This document shows, one piece after another, positions 12,010 through 23,879 of a DNA stretch of 64,000 bases. The stretch covers positions 16,792,376-16,856,375 of the forward strand of contig NW_022098031.1 of assembly GCF_002288925.2 (NCBI RefSeq), read 5' to 3'. A program made the translations under genes and the position numbers. Origin of the DNA: Delphinapterus leucas. Lineage: Eukaryota > Chordata > Mammalia > Artiodactyla > Monodontidae. How positions within the stretch are numbered: position 1 is the first letter of the stretch; every line of letters starts with the position of its first letter. The notes under the pieces were generated by a model. It saw only the letters and a program-made list of their open reading frames with translations, was not told where the DNA came from and searched no databases.

Positions 12010-12268
12010 AATTGTCATTTCTAGCAATAGCAAACACTTACAGAATATGTACCATGGCCAGAATCTGTTGCAAATACTTTCTATGTATTAATTAATTAAG
12101 TCCTTAAGACAGTGCTATGAGGCACATACTATGATTTTTCTTCATTTTACAGATGAGGAAACTGAGCTGTAGAGACGTTAAGTAACTTGTCAAAGGTTAT
12201 GTAGCTAGTAAAGAGCAGAACTGGAATTTGAATCCAAGTAGTCTGGCTCTAGAATTTGTGTCCTCAAC
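12010..12268 (-). mobile_element. MIR SINE, antisense, near full length
   Basis: Has the reversed MIR core 'TTTTACAGATGAGGAAACTG', then 'AGTAACTTGTCAAAGGTTAT' and 'GAATTTGAATCCAAGTAGTC'. It directly abuts the Tigger MITE at 12271. Confidence 0.88.
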
Positions 12269-12270
12269 TA

Positions 12271-12504
12271 CAGTTGACTCTTGAACAGTGTGGTGGTGAG
12301 GGACATCCACCCTTGGAGCAGCCAACCATCCCCATAAAACTTACAGTCCACCCTCCGTGTACGTGGCTCCCACGCATCCAGGATTCTGCTTCTGCAAATG
12401 CAGCCGAGCACGGATGGTGCAGTACTGTGGTATTTACTACTGAAAAAAATCTGTGTGTAAATGAATCTGCACAGTCCAAACACGTGTTGTTCAAGGGTCA
12501 ACTG
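12271..12504. mobile_element. Tigger-type (TcMar) MITE
   Basis: Terminal inverted repeats CAGTTGACTCTTGAACA and TGTTCAAGGGTCAACTG face each other across 234 bp, preceded by TA as expected for TcMar insertion. It has no transposase coding capacity. A second member is at 40119-40298. Confidence 0.88.
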
Positions 12505-12664
12505 TGCTATGCGATTATTTACATTATCTACTGACTCTTCGATGAGAGGGTAACTTGCTGAGGACTATATCCATAAATTAGTTTCATTTGAAACCACTGC
12601 CATCGTCCTATCTTTCATCCTGAAGAGTGTTCTTGCAAGGATAATAGGAGCCCTGGATTTGTAA

Positions 12665-12925
12665 TAGTGATGATAATAATAATAGCTAATAACCACTGAA
12701 CATTGTCTATGTGGTAGACACAGTGCTAAGAGCTTTACCTCCCTTTTGTAATTTAATCTTCGCAGCAACATTGTGAAGTAGGCTTATCATTCTTGTTTTG
12801 CAGATGAGGAAAATGCAGCTTGAGTGTAAGAAACTTGCTCAAAGTTACACAGCAAGTCACAGCTGTGTAAAAGCCAGCATCTGTCTGCTTTCCTCTTGAA
12901 ACCACCAGATGCTCTGCTGCCTCCC
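12665..12925 (-). mobile_element. MIR SINE, antisense
   Basis: Contains 'GACACAGTGCTAAGAGCTTT', 'TTTGCAGATGAGGAAAATG' and 'AAAGTTACACAGCAAGTCA' in reversed MIR order. Confidence 0.85.
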
Positions 12926-13489
12926 AGCCCAAGGCTGCTTGAGCCTTTGATTCATTAATTAGTTTTGCTGGATGGTGTCCATTTTACACTGCCCATGAGG
13001 GCCTGTTACTGTACATGCTCACTTCGCTTTCAGGAGAAAAAAGGCAAATTACCAAAAGAACGAATTAACACCAGGGAACTTTTCCACAAAATAACATTCC
13101 TGGGATGCCACTTGGTTAGTATTCACTTACTGCTACATTTCACACTGTGTCATGTGTTTTTTTGCATCCGTTTAAAGCTATACTTCCAACACACCAGAGG
13201 ACTGGATGCCTATAATCAAGGCAAAGATTAAACTGAAAAGTTAAATGAGGCTTAGGATATAAATGTTTAAAGAAGCAAGATAACTGTTTTAGAAAGTTTT
13301 ATGTTATAAATATTTCAATATAAGGTTTTGGATAGTATATGTACTGTGGTTAAATATACACGTGTGTAAACAAAACAGAAATAAATACCTTTCTATATTG
13401 TTATTAAAGATGTCAGTGAATTATAGAAATTTAAAACTGGAGGAAGCTTAGAGATCATTTAGTCTAGACCAGGAAACTAAGCAGGACCA

Positions 13490-13800
13490 ATATTGCTGAC
13501 TTGACTTGGCAAGCTTCCAAGAATCTTGCAAAATTCAGATTAAACATCATCTTCTTTACAAATTATTTCCTATCTCCCTTCTCACACCTGCCCCTTCCTG
13601 GCTGCAATTCATTTTTTAAATTATCTTAGTACATTCTCTGGCTATGTGGGTCATGGCCTCTTTATCACTTTATTTTACATGGCTCTCCCCCTCTTCTGCC
13701 TTCTAAGCTCCTTGAAAGCAGGGACTGTTTTCCCTTCAGTTTTATATTCTCAGGAGACAGCGCAATGCCTGGAACTTAATCAGTGTTAGATGAATCTTCT
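13490..13800 (+). mobile_element. L2 LINE 3' end
   Basis: Has the CAGATTAAACATCATCTTC, 'AAGCTCCTTGAAAGCAGGGA' and 'CAATGCCTGGAACTTAATCA' landmarks in the order of the L2 3' region. Confidence 0.8.
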
Positions 13801-14534
13801 AATGTGTGTGAATGAGTTTGCAGAGATCTCAGGGTTAGTTAGTAGTGGAGTGCAAATGAGGGCACAGATTTTTCCGACTCACCGACCAATGATCCTTCTA
13901 CTACACTTTGCTGCTTCTCTATTCTAATTTGAATTTCCCATCATAACTGAATTCTAAACACATTTTTTAAAAAGGACATTATCAGAAGCTATCAACAACC
14001 AAAAAAGTTAAATTGATATGTCGGTGTAAAATTCTTACCCAGTGACTAGGGAGTACAGAATATAATTTCTCAAAGAGCTACTAGCATCTAAAAACTTTTT
14101 TAAAAGGCTTATGTAGTTTTCCTTAAAAATTCGACTTAGGATTTATATCCTTTTGATCTAGAGTGACACTCAGAACCTGGATGTTCCATATTGAAATTAC
14201 TGAAGTGTTGAGGAAAGATAACCTAAATTTGCTTTTTATGTCAATCACTGGGAACAAAGCAAACCTTCCATGTGTGAGAGAAGATTTGGTTGGAAGGCAA
14301 AGATTTTGTTCATTCTTGAATAATACCAATTTCTTCTGTTTATAGATATCTTGCTGGCTTCAAAAAATACTTCAGATGTAGAAAACCTCTTAGTATATTG
14401 AAGGGTATGGGATTATGAATCTGCAAAATTAGATACAGGAAATAGAAGTTCATCCTTCTCTCAGTAGATAATCATTTTTTAAAATTAAATTACTTAATGC
14501 CTCTATCTATCTAGATTTGTATGTGGCTTATAAT

Positions 14535-14710
14535 ATATTTTCAGAGTGGAAAAGAAACTTAGAGATCCTTCTAATTTTGTAGTTGAGGAAACTGAAGTCC
14601 AAATAAGTAAAGTGATTTTTCAAAGAGTTGTCCTGACCAATTTGGGACCAAAGTCAAGGTCTCCAGGGTCAGAGTACAATATCCCACTGCTTCTCTGATG
14701 AACAGGTTTT
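14535..14710 (-). mobile_element. MIR-like SINE, antisense
   Basis: Contains 'TAGTTGAGGAAACTGAAGTC' and trailing 'TCCCACTGCTTCT'. It belongs to the loose MIR/MIR3-like group also seen at about 13430 and 17440. Confidence 0.5.
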
Positions 14711-14799
14711 CACTGATTATGTTGGAAGTTTCTTCTATTATGTACAAATGCTACTGGTTGAAATGCTTTTAGCTGACATTACATTTTTTTCTTTAATAC

Positions 14800-14985
14800 A
14801 TGGTATTAAATGTTCTATCATATATGGCCAACTTCCTTATTTTATGGATGATAAATTGTGATTTAGAGAGAGAGTTAACTGAATTACCCAAAATTAAATA
14901 GTCAATTTGTGGTAGTTCTGGAAATAGAATTTAGGGCTTCTGACCTCCCAATCCAGGGCTCTCTTCTTGAAACTCTACTTGGTTC
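14800..14985 (-). mobile_element. MIR SINE, antisense
   Basis: Contains 'CTTATTTTATGGATGATAAA', 'GAATTACCCAAAATTAAATA' and 'ATAGAATTTAGGGCTTCTGA' in reversed MIR order. Confidence 0.6.
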
Positions 14986-15114
14986 TCCAACAGAGCAAAT
15001 TAAACACATATCCACAAAATAGCAAGGTCAAATGCTTTTACGATTCTAATAAGTTCATCTAAGCCTAGACTTGAAAAAATGATTAAATTTACTGTTTTTT
15101 CTCTCTTGAGAACT

Positions 15115-15890
15115 CTTGTAGTAAACCATTTATGTATTCATTTATTCATCAAGCATATTGATTTTTCTATTATGGATCTCAAACTGTGCCTCAAGCTGGG
15201 GATTCGGAGATGAATAATCATGAGTTTGGGCCTCACAATTTAGTAGAGGGAAAGAGAGATATAAAAAGTAAATATAGAAAACTGTCACAAGTGTGGCAAA
15301 ATAAGTAAGAAAATGTTAGAGGACAGAGCAGTCCAGTCTACCTGAAGGGTTGATTAAATCTCCATTGAGTAGGTGTTACAGTGTTCTGAACTTTAAAGAT
15401 GGGTTAGGTGCTCCCGTGGAGTAAAAAGTGGGGCCAGCACTCAAGAAAGAGTGAAAGGTGCTGAGCAATGATATAATAAAATTATAAAAATAGTTTATAT
15501 AACTTCTGCATAGGTTGCAGCAGGAGTGCCCAGGAAAGTGAGGCTGGAGAAATCAGAGTTGGCCTGATGTAAGGATACGTGTGCTATGCCCAAGAGTTTT
15601 GAATTTATCCTATGAAAAACAACGAGCCAAGGATACTTTTATACCCTAGGCTTTATTTTAGAAAGACCTACTATGGTAGAATGTGTGTGTTTATGTGTGT
15701 AAGGGAACGATCTAGCAAATAGGGACCCTCATGATTATTCAAGGAAAAGATGCTACGGATGCCTAGGCTAGGACAGCAGAAGTGAGGTCGTAGAGGAGGG
15801 AGAGAAATTAAGGTGTAAAAGAGGCAAAATGAGAGGAATTTGGTGAGCAAAGAGAGGTGGGGAGTTGGTAATGGAAGTGACATTGAACTA
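15115..15890 (-). mobile_element. L2 LINE, antisense, about 0.8 kb
   Basis: Opens with the reversed L2 terminus (TATTCATTTATTCATCAAGC), then runs through 'GCTGGGGATTCGGAGATGAA', 'GTGCTGAGCAATG' and the 'TTTTGAATTTATCCTATG' stretch that corresponds to the reverse of the L2 ORF2 end. No coding frame survives. Confidence 0.7.
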
Positions 15891-16069
15891 AAATTAAGAG
15901 AGCTGAGTACTAATCTATGATCTTGAATTAGGATTCTGTTTTCTAACCATCAATTTCTTTTTTGTAAAATGGCCGAGTAGGACTTTATTAGACTTGAAGT
16001 CTCTAAAAATCAATTGATTCTCTTTTAGATATTCACATTGTATATAAATAGATTCAAGGATTTAAGGCC

Positions 16070-16205
16070 TCCATAATAATTACAGCTAACATTTACCCTT
16101 TATCATGTATCGTTATGAATGTTGACTCAGTTGATCCTCATTATAACCCTTTACGGTAGATGATAATGCAATTCCCATTTTACAGATGAGGAGCTGAGGC
16201 TTAAT
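16070..16205 (-). mobile_element. MIR SINE, antisense, partial
   Basis: 'CCATTTTACAGATGAGGAGC' preceded by 'GTTGATCCTCATTATAACCC' is the reversed MIR core. Confidence 0.8.
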
Positions 16206-16235
16206 GTTTTCAAATCACATCTTTTATCTTCTGCA

Positions 16236-16568
16236 TGTCTTAGTCCACGTGGGCTGCTATAACAAAATACCAAAGAGTGGGTGGCCTATAAACAACAGAA
16301 ATTTATTTCTCACAGTCCCGGAGGGTGGAAGTCTGAGATCAGGGTGCCAGCACTGTAGAGTGAGGGCCCCCTTCCAGGTTTCAGACTTCATGTTGTATCC
16401 TCACATTGCAGAAAGGGTAAATTCGCTCTCAGGGCTCTCTTTTATAAGAGCACCAAATCTAATCACCTTCCAAAGGTCCCAAAGTTCCTACCTCTTAATA
16501 CTATCACCTTGGGTATTAGGTTTTCAACATATGAATTCTGGGAGGACACAAACATTCAGACTATAGCA
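16236..16568 (-). mobile_element. Solitary ERVL-MaLR LTR, antisense, near complete
   Basis: On the minus strand it begins TGCTATAGTCTGAATGTTTG and ends GGACTAAGACA, the complete MaLR LTR frame (TG...CA). Inside are 'CATATGTTGAAAACCTAATA' and the 'AGAAATAAATTTCTGTTG' tail. It is a solo LTR; no internal retroviral sequence flanks it. Confidence 0.88.
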
Positions 16569-16674
16569 CCGCTCTTTTTATTCTCTGTGTAATTTTTCTC
16601 ATGAAGCACTTGGATTGTACCCAACTCCTTCCTAGGTCCATTACTAGGAATATTATTGCATATTAATTAATACT

Positions 16675-17095
16675 GGCTATTGTAACAGGTATAACACTCA
16701 ATCTTATTGGTTTAACATAGCCTAAGTTTATTCCTTGTGCATGTGAATCCAGTTAGTATCAGGAGGTAGATCTCTCCTCTACACAGTCATTCAGGGGCCC
16801 AGGCTGATGGTGACTCTTCAGGATCACCTTTGGCACTGACATCTATCTGAAAGGGGAAGAGAGAGAGTGGCTGATAGAGTGGGAGGTTTTTTGCAGGCCT
16901 GGTCTTGAAGAAGTATAACTCATTTCTGCCCCTCTTCCATGTGTTACGTGCAAGGGAGACTGGAAAATGTAGTCTAGTTGTGTGCCCAGGAGGGAAGAAA
17001 AAGGAGACTTGGTGAATAGGTAGATACTCTCTTTTAAAGGTGGGACTTGAACCTGGACCATCTGACTTCAGTCTCCTCACCCAAACCACCGTGTT
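16675..17095 (+). repeat. Diverged interspersed repeat, family not named (copy 1 of 3)
   Basis: 'GGAAAATGTAGTCTAGTTGT' with 'TGCCCAGGAGGGAAG', and an opening 'CTATTGTAACAGGTATAAC', share order with the segments at 22180-22545 and 42727-42985. It probably derives from an old LTR or DNA transposon of mammals; I do not recall the name with confidence. Confidence 0.5.
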
Positions 17096-17429
17096 ACATA
17101 TTACCTTTTGGACTTGATTGCTCTCATGGAATCAACAGTAATCAAACTATTTTGTACATAAAGCAACATGAGGATACAGGTTGACTTTATAGTGAATATT
17201 ACACTGTGTAGTTAAGATTTGTGGCTTCATACAGGTAAGAAATAAATCCAAAATATAAATTTCATAAACTCTCTTCTGTTTCTCATTAAGTTCAGTGACT
17301 TAGTGAGGTTAATTTGTCAGTTGGAAGCAATTAAAAAAATACATTTTACTTCGACTTTCATTTTCTGATAGGTCTCATATATTGTACCCATTGTAATGAA
17401 ACTTAATCATTTCGTAAACTCATAACACT

Positions 17430-17530
17430 TTAGAAATGGAAGGAACCTTTAAATTATCTCTCAAACTAGTCTGATTTCCTCATTTTGCAAATGAGGATAG
17501 AGGCTCAGGGACTTACTCAACATTTCACTC
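17430..17530 (-). mobile_element. MIR-like SINE fragment, antisense
   Basis: 'CTCATTTTGCAAATGAGGAT' followed by 'GAGGCTCAGGGACTTA' is a short MIR-like core. Confidence 0.5.
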
Positions 17531-17954
17531 TTCAGGGACAGCATCCCATCTTCCTTTTCACTGCTCTCGCTGCTCACTCTATCATTTCCCTGAAGAAGCT
17601 CTTGGGCTGCCTGCTCTCCTTCCTAGGAGCAATTACAGGAATATTATTAGTCATAAAAGAACAGTGTGACTCTCATAGTGTTTAGGAATTGGGGATGTTC
17701 TGATTCTTCACATTTGGGGGGTACAATTTGGGATTAAGCAGGAAATCTACTTTTAAACGTTTGCCTTTAGAAACATTTAAAAGAATATTATGGATCATTT
17801 CCCCCTCGTAGTAATTGGAGTTGGTTATCTTTTGAAATGTCAACTTTCACTATGAGGTAAATATGGGAAGTGAGACTGTTGAATGGTGAATTTCCTGGAT
17901 CCTACTTTGAAGGTGGAAACTTGTCTTTTGCTCTTAAAAGTGGGAGTAGAAAAT

Positions 17955-18180
17955 ACTTCTTTTTTTTAAAATTGAAGTCTAGTTGATTTACAGTGTTGTG
18001 TGAGTTTCTGGCATACAGCAAAGTGACTCAGATGTGTGTGTGTGTGTGTGTGTGTATACACACACACACATATATATATATGTTCTTTTTCATATTCTTT
18101 TCCATTATGGTTTATTCCAGGATATTGAATATAGTTCCCTGTGCTGTACAATAGTTCTGATTGATAATTAGCTTTTGTTA
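17955..18180 (-). mobile_element. L1 3' end, antisense, with internal TG microsatellite
   Basis: 'TTGATTTACAGTGTTGTGTG', 'GCATACAGCAAAGTGACTCA' and 'TATAGTTCCCTGTGCTGTAC' are the reversed cetartiodactyl L1 3'UTR. A (TG)n(TA)n(CA)n(TA)n tract occupies 18033-18081, expanded from the short native tract of this UTR. Confidence 0.85.
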
Positions 18181-19655
18181 ATTTTAACTTTATCTAAAAA
18201 AAGGAAATATCCTAGTCAGTATATTATTTTTGGTTCAAAGAACAGAGACATCATCAAATTACGTCAGGAAAAAAGGGGCTCACTGAAACCTATTCTATAA
18301 AATATTTCAGGAATTGAGGAAAAAGTTCAGGAAGACCTCAGGAGAGGCAGACACCAAGGCAGGTGGTGGAACTACCTACTTCTTTATCTCTTACCTTTGC
18401 ACCTGTGCTTTTTTCCCACTCCTATGTGTCCCCATGTCTCAACACAGTGAGGCTCTTACAAAGCTCTCCACAGGTTACCTGACTCCTGATGCCAAATGAC
18501 CTTTGGACTCAAGTGCCCATTTCCATGGGACAATTCTGTGACTTTTAGTTAAAATTTCTAGAGAAATGGATTTGATTGGTCCAGTTCCTCTTTTTCAGAG
18601 CAGACCTTATCAGCAGAAGTTGTTGGACAGTTTATAAAGAGACCAATATTCTTTGAGGTTTGCCTTCCTCAACATCACTTCTCATTTAAAACGTGGATAT
18701 AGAAGATGTTCATGATTGAGCTGAGGGGCAGTGAATCTAAAATTCCCCCAAGAATGAATCTTCTTCTGTTCTGCCTCTTTCTCTTAAAATAGACTGTGGT
18801 ACATCCTCTGGTTGAGAGTTTGCTTCTGTTAACGGAGACCGTACTGTTATTAGGAATATTATCCTTTGTGGCAATCTGTTTTTCCCCAATAATTTTATTT
18901 TTTCCATATGAAACTAGAGCAGTTTTAGAAAACAAGCTCTGTAAAAATGTCATTGACATTTGGTTATTTCCTCCCCAATCATCCTGACTTCATAAATTAT
19001 GTGAACTTTTGAAATTTCATTGAACTTTTTAAATGACCATTTCTTTTAATTAGATTGCTTCATCATGAAAGTCTAAAAATGTGCCCCATTTTTTCAGTCT
19101 AATGAATTAAAGTGAGAAATTAGCTGTCTCAGAAAGTTTTTGTTTCAGCACATTTTTTCCATTCAAAGTGATTTACAGCAACCTGAATCCACTAACTAGC
19201 TTGCACTTCAGATGCCTATTGGTCCATGTAGGTGATGCTTTATTTCTGCTTAGAAGGTGTAATGCATACTCTGGGGAGCTAGTCAAGCTGGGTAAAACTA
19301 TTAAATAGGAGTGTATGGAGACAAACAAAATTTCAGAGTCAATGAGACAAATCAGAATACAAATAAGAACTGAAATCTAATGGAGAGGAAACCAAGTAGG
19401 AACAAATTCACAACTTGGCGCTGAATTTACTCTCTTCTGTGGCTTGTGTCAGATTAATTTTTTTTACATGCATCTCATGTCAACACAATTATGTGTGTAT
19501 ACATATATATATACACATAGATTTTTTAAAATATTAAATTAGAACTTTTATAGAATATAGATCTTTCTCTAACAACTATATCTTTTAAATTTATATGTTG
19601 TATCATTTTGGTATTCATTAATTACATTAATAGTTAAAATTAAAATCACATTTAA
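18181..19655. other. Intronic sequence without recognised gene
   Basis: No named repeat. A short (TA)n/(TG)n palindromic tract lies at about 19494-19520. Confidence 0.5.
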
Positions 19656-19659
19656 GTAA

Positions 19660-19865
19660 TGCTATACAATTTAAAAGCAGTTTCACATACATTATCTCAT
19701 TTGGTCTTTATAAGGACTCGATGGAGCTATCTTAGAGATGAACAAACCAGTTCTTTGAAAGGTGGATGGGCTTAAGCATTTACTCAAGTATAGTATAGGT
19801 TAGGGTAGACTTGCACTGAGATATTTCAGTTCCAGAGCGCACGTCCTTTCTAGGCTACCAAGCAT
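19660..19865 (-). mobile_element. MIR SINE, antisense
   Basis: Contains 'TTCACATACATTATCTCATT', 'TCTTAGAGATGAACAAACCA' and a weak reversed MIR tail. Confidence 0.65.
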
Positions 19866-19954
19866 CACATGTAGGAACAGTGATACACTTCTTGCTTTCC
19901 TTCACATCAGCTGGAACTATAGTCTACTGCATGTGCGTGGAGCTCTGTAGAAAA

Positions 19955-20205
19955 GACCTCATATGATAGTGTTGAAGATCATGGTTTCTGAAAGCAAACT
20001 GTCTGAATTCTCACCTCTGGTTTTGTCTATTACTATTTTACTTCGGGCAAGTTACTTACCATTTCTCTGGCTCAGTCTCTTCATCTGTAAATTGGGGATA
20101 ATTATAGTTTCCTCTTTAATGGTTGTTGTGATGATAAAATGGAATAATGCATAGCATACAGTGAATAGTCTATGGATGTTACTTAGCAAATACCGCTATT
20201 CCTTA
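19955..20205 (+). mobile_element. MIR SINE
   Basis: Contains 'CTTCGGGCAAGTTACTTACC', 'CTCTTCATCTGTAAATTGGG', 'GGTTGTTGTGATGATAAAAT' and 'AATAATGCATAGCATACAGT' in MIR order, near full length. Confidence 0.88.
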
Positions 20206-20395
20206 AATTGTTTCCAGAGTGAATGGATTATTCTTACATTTAGAATGTGATATGCATAGCTTTGTGCTCTTATTGACCAAAGGCCAGCAACCACTACTCA
20301 AGGTAAATGATTTGCATTAATACTATTCTGTGAACCCATTTTTCATATTTACGTATACAGTTGGTTCACAGGTAATGGCTAAAATGTGACCATAT

Positions 20396-20480
20396 TAACA
20401 TATATATAAACATATATGTGTATATAATTATATATAATTAAATGTGTCTATATAGGTATGTGTATATATATATAATTTTT
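20396..20480. repeat. AT-rich imperfect (TA)n tract
   Basis: About 85 bases almost wholly A/T with short TG insertions, built of TATATA blocks; self-complementary in several phases. Confidence 0.85.
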
Positions 20481-20489
20481 AAAAATTTA

Positions 20490-22175
20490 TGCACACATAT
20501 AAACCAAATGCTATTCAGATTTTTTTTCTTATGGAGAAGGTGAAAAATAGTTAGAAACAAAGATTTTGCTAAAATGCCTTATAAGACTTCATTCCAGAGT
20601 ATTCCAGTCATAATAGCTTTGCAAAAACATTTAGGAATCTTAAGATAGGATTTAAGAGGCAGTCTCTTAAGGCCATGTTTCTGGGGAACCAGTAGGGCGG
20701 TATCCTATTGTTGAAATGATATATGAAGGTAATAACCTTGGAAGGCAACAATTAGAGCTGGGCAAGACTTGGTAATCCTGTTTTCATAAGAATTAAAACC
20801 TATGTGTTCTCTAGTGTCATTTCACAAAAATGTAGGAGGCAACATTTTGTATTAATGCATCACATTCAGGGAGGAGAAAATAGCAGAAAGGTGTGGGGCT
20901 TTTTGTTGTTTTATCTTTTGTGACTTGGGGATTGTGACATGAAGAAAATTGTTCATTCTTTTTTCATTTAAATCTTCTCCAGGGGGTCTTGCATCATTTT
21001 AGTATGACGCCGATTGTCTGTGAAGTCTATTTTGTTAATTTGGAAAGCCCTAATATTTGATTAGATTAGTTTATCATGAGCTCTGTCTGACTCCGTGTAG
21101 AGAATTCTAGTAACTGCTTGAATTTTTTACAGTCTCATTAACCTTTTAAAGGAAAACCACAGGAATTAGTTTTACCTTCTTAAATTGCTTGTTTACCATT
21201 TATTAAACACATGCCACATACTAGCAGTTTACATGAAAAATTAGCCTTTGTCTATAAGAATTTGACATGAGAAGTTAAGATATATAGCAGACAAATAAGA
21301 AAACTATGTGTGTGTATATGTATGCCATGCTTAGGTGAACTAAATTTTGCTAGAAGATTCACGTCCCTATTTTGAGATATCTCATTTTACTTACCATATA
21401 TACTGGCATATATAAAAATATTGAACAGTCAATATTCTCCCTACCCATGCCTTAAGACTCTTTGAGTGCAGGATTATCCATCCTTCCATCCATCCATCCA
21501 TCCACATCCACCTACCTACCTACCTATCATCTATTCTATTTTAACAAGGTTAATCATCCCCTTCTCATCCTCCCACAGAAAGCTTTACAACTTCAATTTT
21601 AATAAGAAGGACAAAGTCTGATAGAGATTTTTCACAAAATCCTACTTCTCACAAGGAAACTCAACCTGTGTGTCTGTGCATTTTATTCACAGGCAATGAA
21701 GAGAAAGGTCAGGGCAGAAAGGCCTTGGGTCTGTGAGGCTTGCTCTTCTGCATCACCTTTGTTATTAATTCCTTAACATTTAGTCCCATATTCTCTGAAG
21801 GGGGAGGACATGCCTCTCTTCTTCCCAGTGCAGCTCCTACCTTATCCTTCTCTTCATTACACCATATGGGCATCATTTTACCTCCTTTCTTCTCAAAGAA
21901 GAAATAAGCACACTTTCTTCACCAGAGCTCTGACATACTGAACTTAGCCAACATAATTATCCAATTGTAAAATGACTCTTTACAACCCTTTGAATTATAT
22001 AAACATCTGAACAACATTTTCTTGTTTCTGTTCGTTCTGCATTGACTCAATAAGCTAGAATGATCCAGGTTTTTGAGATATCATGTTTCACTGACTTATC
22101 CTTCAACTAACACATTTGACAATATATATCCTACTGCACAACCTAGGAAGCAATGGAAAGTACTACTGTGTAGTC
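20490..22175. other. Intronic sequence without recognised gene
   Basis: Only the CCAT microsatellite at 21476-21530 stands out; no exon-like structure was seen. Confidence 0.5.
21476..21530. repeat. (CCAT)n/(CCTA)n compound microsatellite
   Basis: Four to five CCAT units, a short interruption, then four CCTA units. Confidence 0.92.
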
Positions 22176-22179
22176 AGGG

Positions 22180-22545
22180 TAGGCTAAGTTTTGTGACAGT
22201 AGCAAACAACCACGAAATTTTAGAGGCTTATAACACTTTAAGGTTTCTCACTCATATGTCCATATGGTTGGCGGGGACTCTGTTTCGTGTCTCTTGGGGA
22301 CTCAGGCTGATATAGTCTCTACTATCAAGAATGTAATTAGTTGCTCTTGCTGGTGGGAGAAATCTGGTGAATGACACTAGCTATTAAAATGTCCACACAG
22401 ACTGATATCCTTTGCTTTTGCTCGTAAGTTCAGCTTTCATTTCATTGGCCAAAGCAAGTCACATCACCACATCTAGATTTAATTAGTGGGGTGGAGAAGT
22501 ACAGTTTTCCTTGTCAGGAAAAGTAGAAATGAATTTTGACATTGG
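22180..22545 (+). repeat. Diverged interspersed repeat, family not named (copy 2 of 3)
   Basis: 'GTAGCAAACAACCACGAAAT' followed by 'TTAGAGGCTTATAACACTTT', and a 'CATTGGCCAAAGCAAGTCAC' block. It has the same layout as copies at 16675 and 42727. Confidence 0.55.
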
Positions 22546-23604
22546 CATTGGGAAGGGAAAACCAGGAGCAAATTTTTCACCCGTCAATTCTTTTCCAACA
22601 TATGATAAAAATTTCCTTGTAACAAAGTTGATAAAATGGCCCTGGTGGATGATGCTGAAATGGTGCCTGCCTCTTTTCTCAGGATAGAGACTAGTGGAAC
22701 CTCGCTGTGTGCTCCTGGCCGCTGCAGTTCTGTGGAAAAGAGAGCCCAGCCACTATCCAGCTCTTCCTGAAGCTGTCTCAGCTCGGTCCTCTGCCTGCTA
22801 GCATCACTCTCTGAAGAAACCCTAATAATCCCTTGTTCTCTAAACTGGCTTCCATTCAAAGACTTGCAGGACACATCTCATCATGACTTACATCTCTGTT
22901 TCCCTAAATTGCTATCAGAGCTCCAAGCACCCCAAATGATCTATCATCACACAGACGTTTATTTCCATTTTGTTCTGTAATCCCACCCCTTCATTCATTC
23001 CACTGTGTCCTCTACAGTTTACTGGGTGCATATCAGCCAACTCCCTGCCGGGCAGTCCTACTACTCTTTCCCAGTAAATTTATTCTTCCTCTTTGAAATA
23101 TATATTTCATATTCTGTTTTTCTTCTCAAACATCTCTCATATTTCATAGCAAAATGAGATAAAATCAGATATGAAACTTCATCTTCTCACCAACTAATCC
23201 GCTCACACCTACCTGACTCTGTATTCACGTATCTCACCTTCACTCTTAGGATTAAATGTCCCCACATGAATCTAATGCCAACCCCCTAGGTGCCCTCAAT
23301 CTCAATTCCTTACTTCCCTTTAAGGAAGTTCTTTTTTTAATTATCCACTTTCTCTCCTATATTGTCATTTTCTTTTTCTCAGATTTTTCCAGCAAGCAAG
23401 CATGCTTTTATGGCACCCATTAAAAAACTTTCTTTGAACCTTTGCTTCATTCCAACTATTACTTCATCTCCTTCTTCCCTTCACAGAAAAACTCCCTGAA
23501 AGAAATTTTTATAATTATCTGCAGTTTTGCATCTCATTCTCTAATAAACTTACTATAATCATGCTTTTATTTTCATCATGCCATTAAAATGATTTTTATC
23601 TAGA
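22546..23604. other. Intronic sequence without recognised gene
   Basis: A short antisense frame (22584-22874) has no recognisable domain. The stretch 22900-23600 is pyrimidine-rich on the + strand and nothing is named in it. Confidence 0.45.
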
Positions 23605-23870
23605 TCAAGTGCTAATAATAGCTAACACAGAGTACCTGCTATGAGGCAGGGAGTGTTCTAAATACTTTATACATATTAACTCATTTAATCCCCAGATCAA
23701 CCATATGAAGATGCTGCTATTAATATCCCTCTTTTAGATATGAAAAAATACTAATCAGAGATATCTGATGATGTGTCCAAGGTTACAGTGCTGTTTGAAG
23801 AAGCTTAGATTTGAACCTACCTACTGTGGTTTTGGAGGCTCTGTTTTAACTGCTGCATCATATTATTTTT
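23605..23870 (-). mobile_element. MIR SINE, antisense, near full length
   Basis: Contains 'AATACTTTATACATATTAAC', 'TCATTTAATCCCCAGATC' and 'TTTGAACCTACCTACTGTG' in reversed MIR order. Confidence 0.85.
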
Positions 23871-23879
23871 TTAGTAGAC

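Noticed and set aside
21476..21530. CRISPR-like short repeats
   Set aside because: Tetranucleotide microsatellite without spacers, in a mammalian intron.
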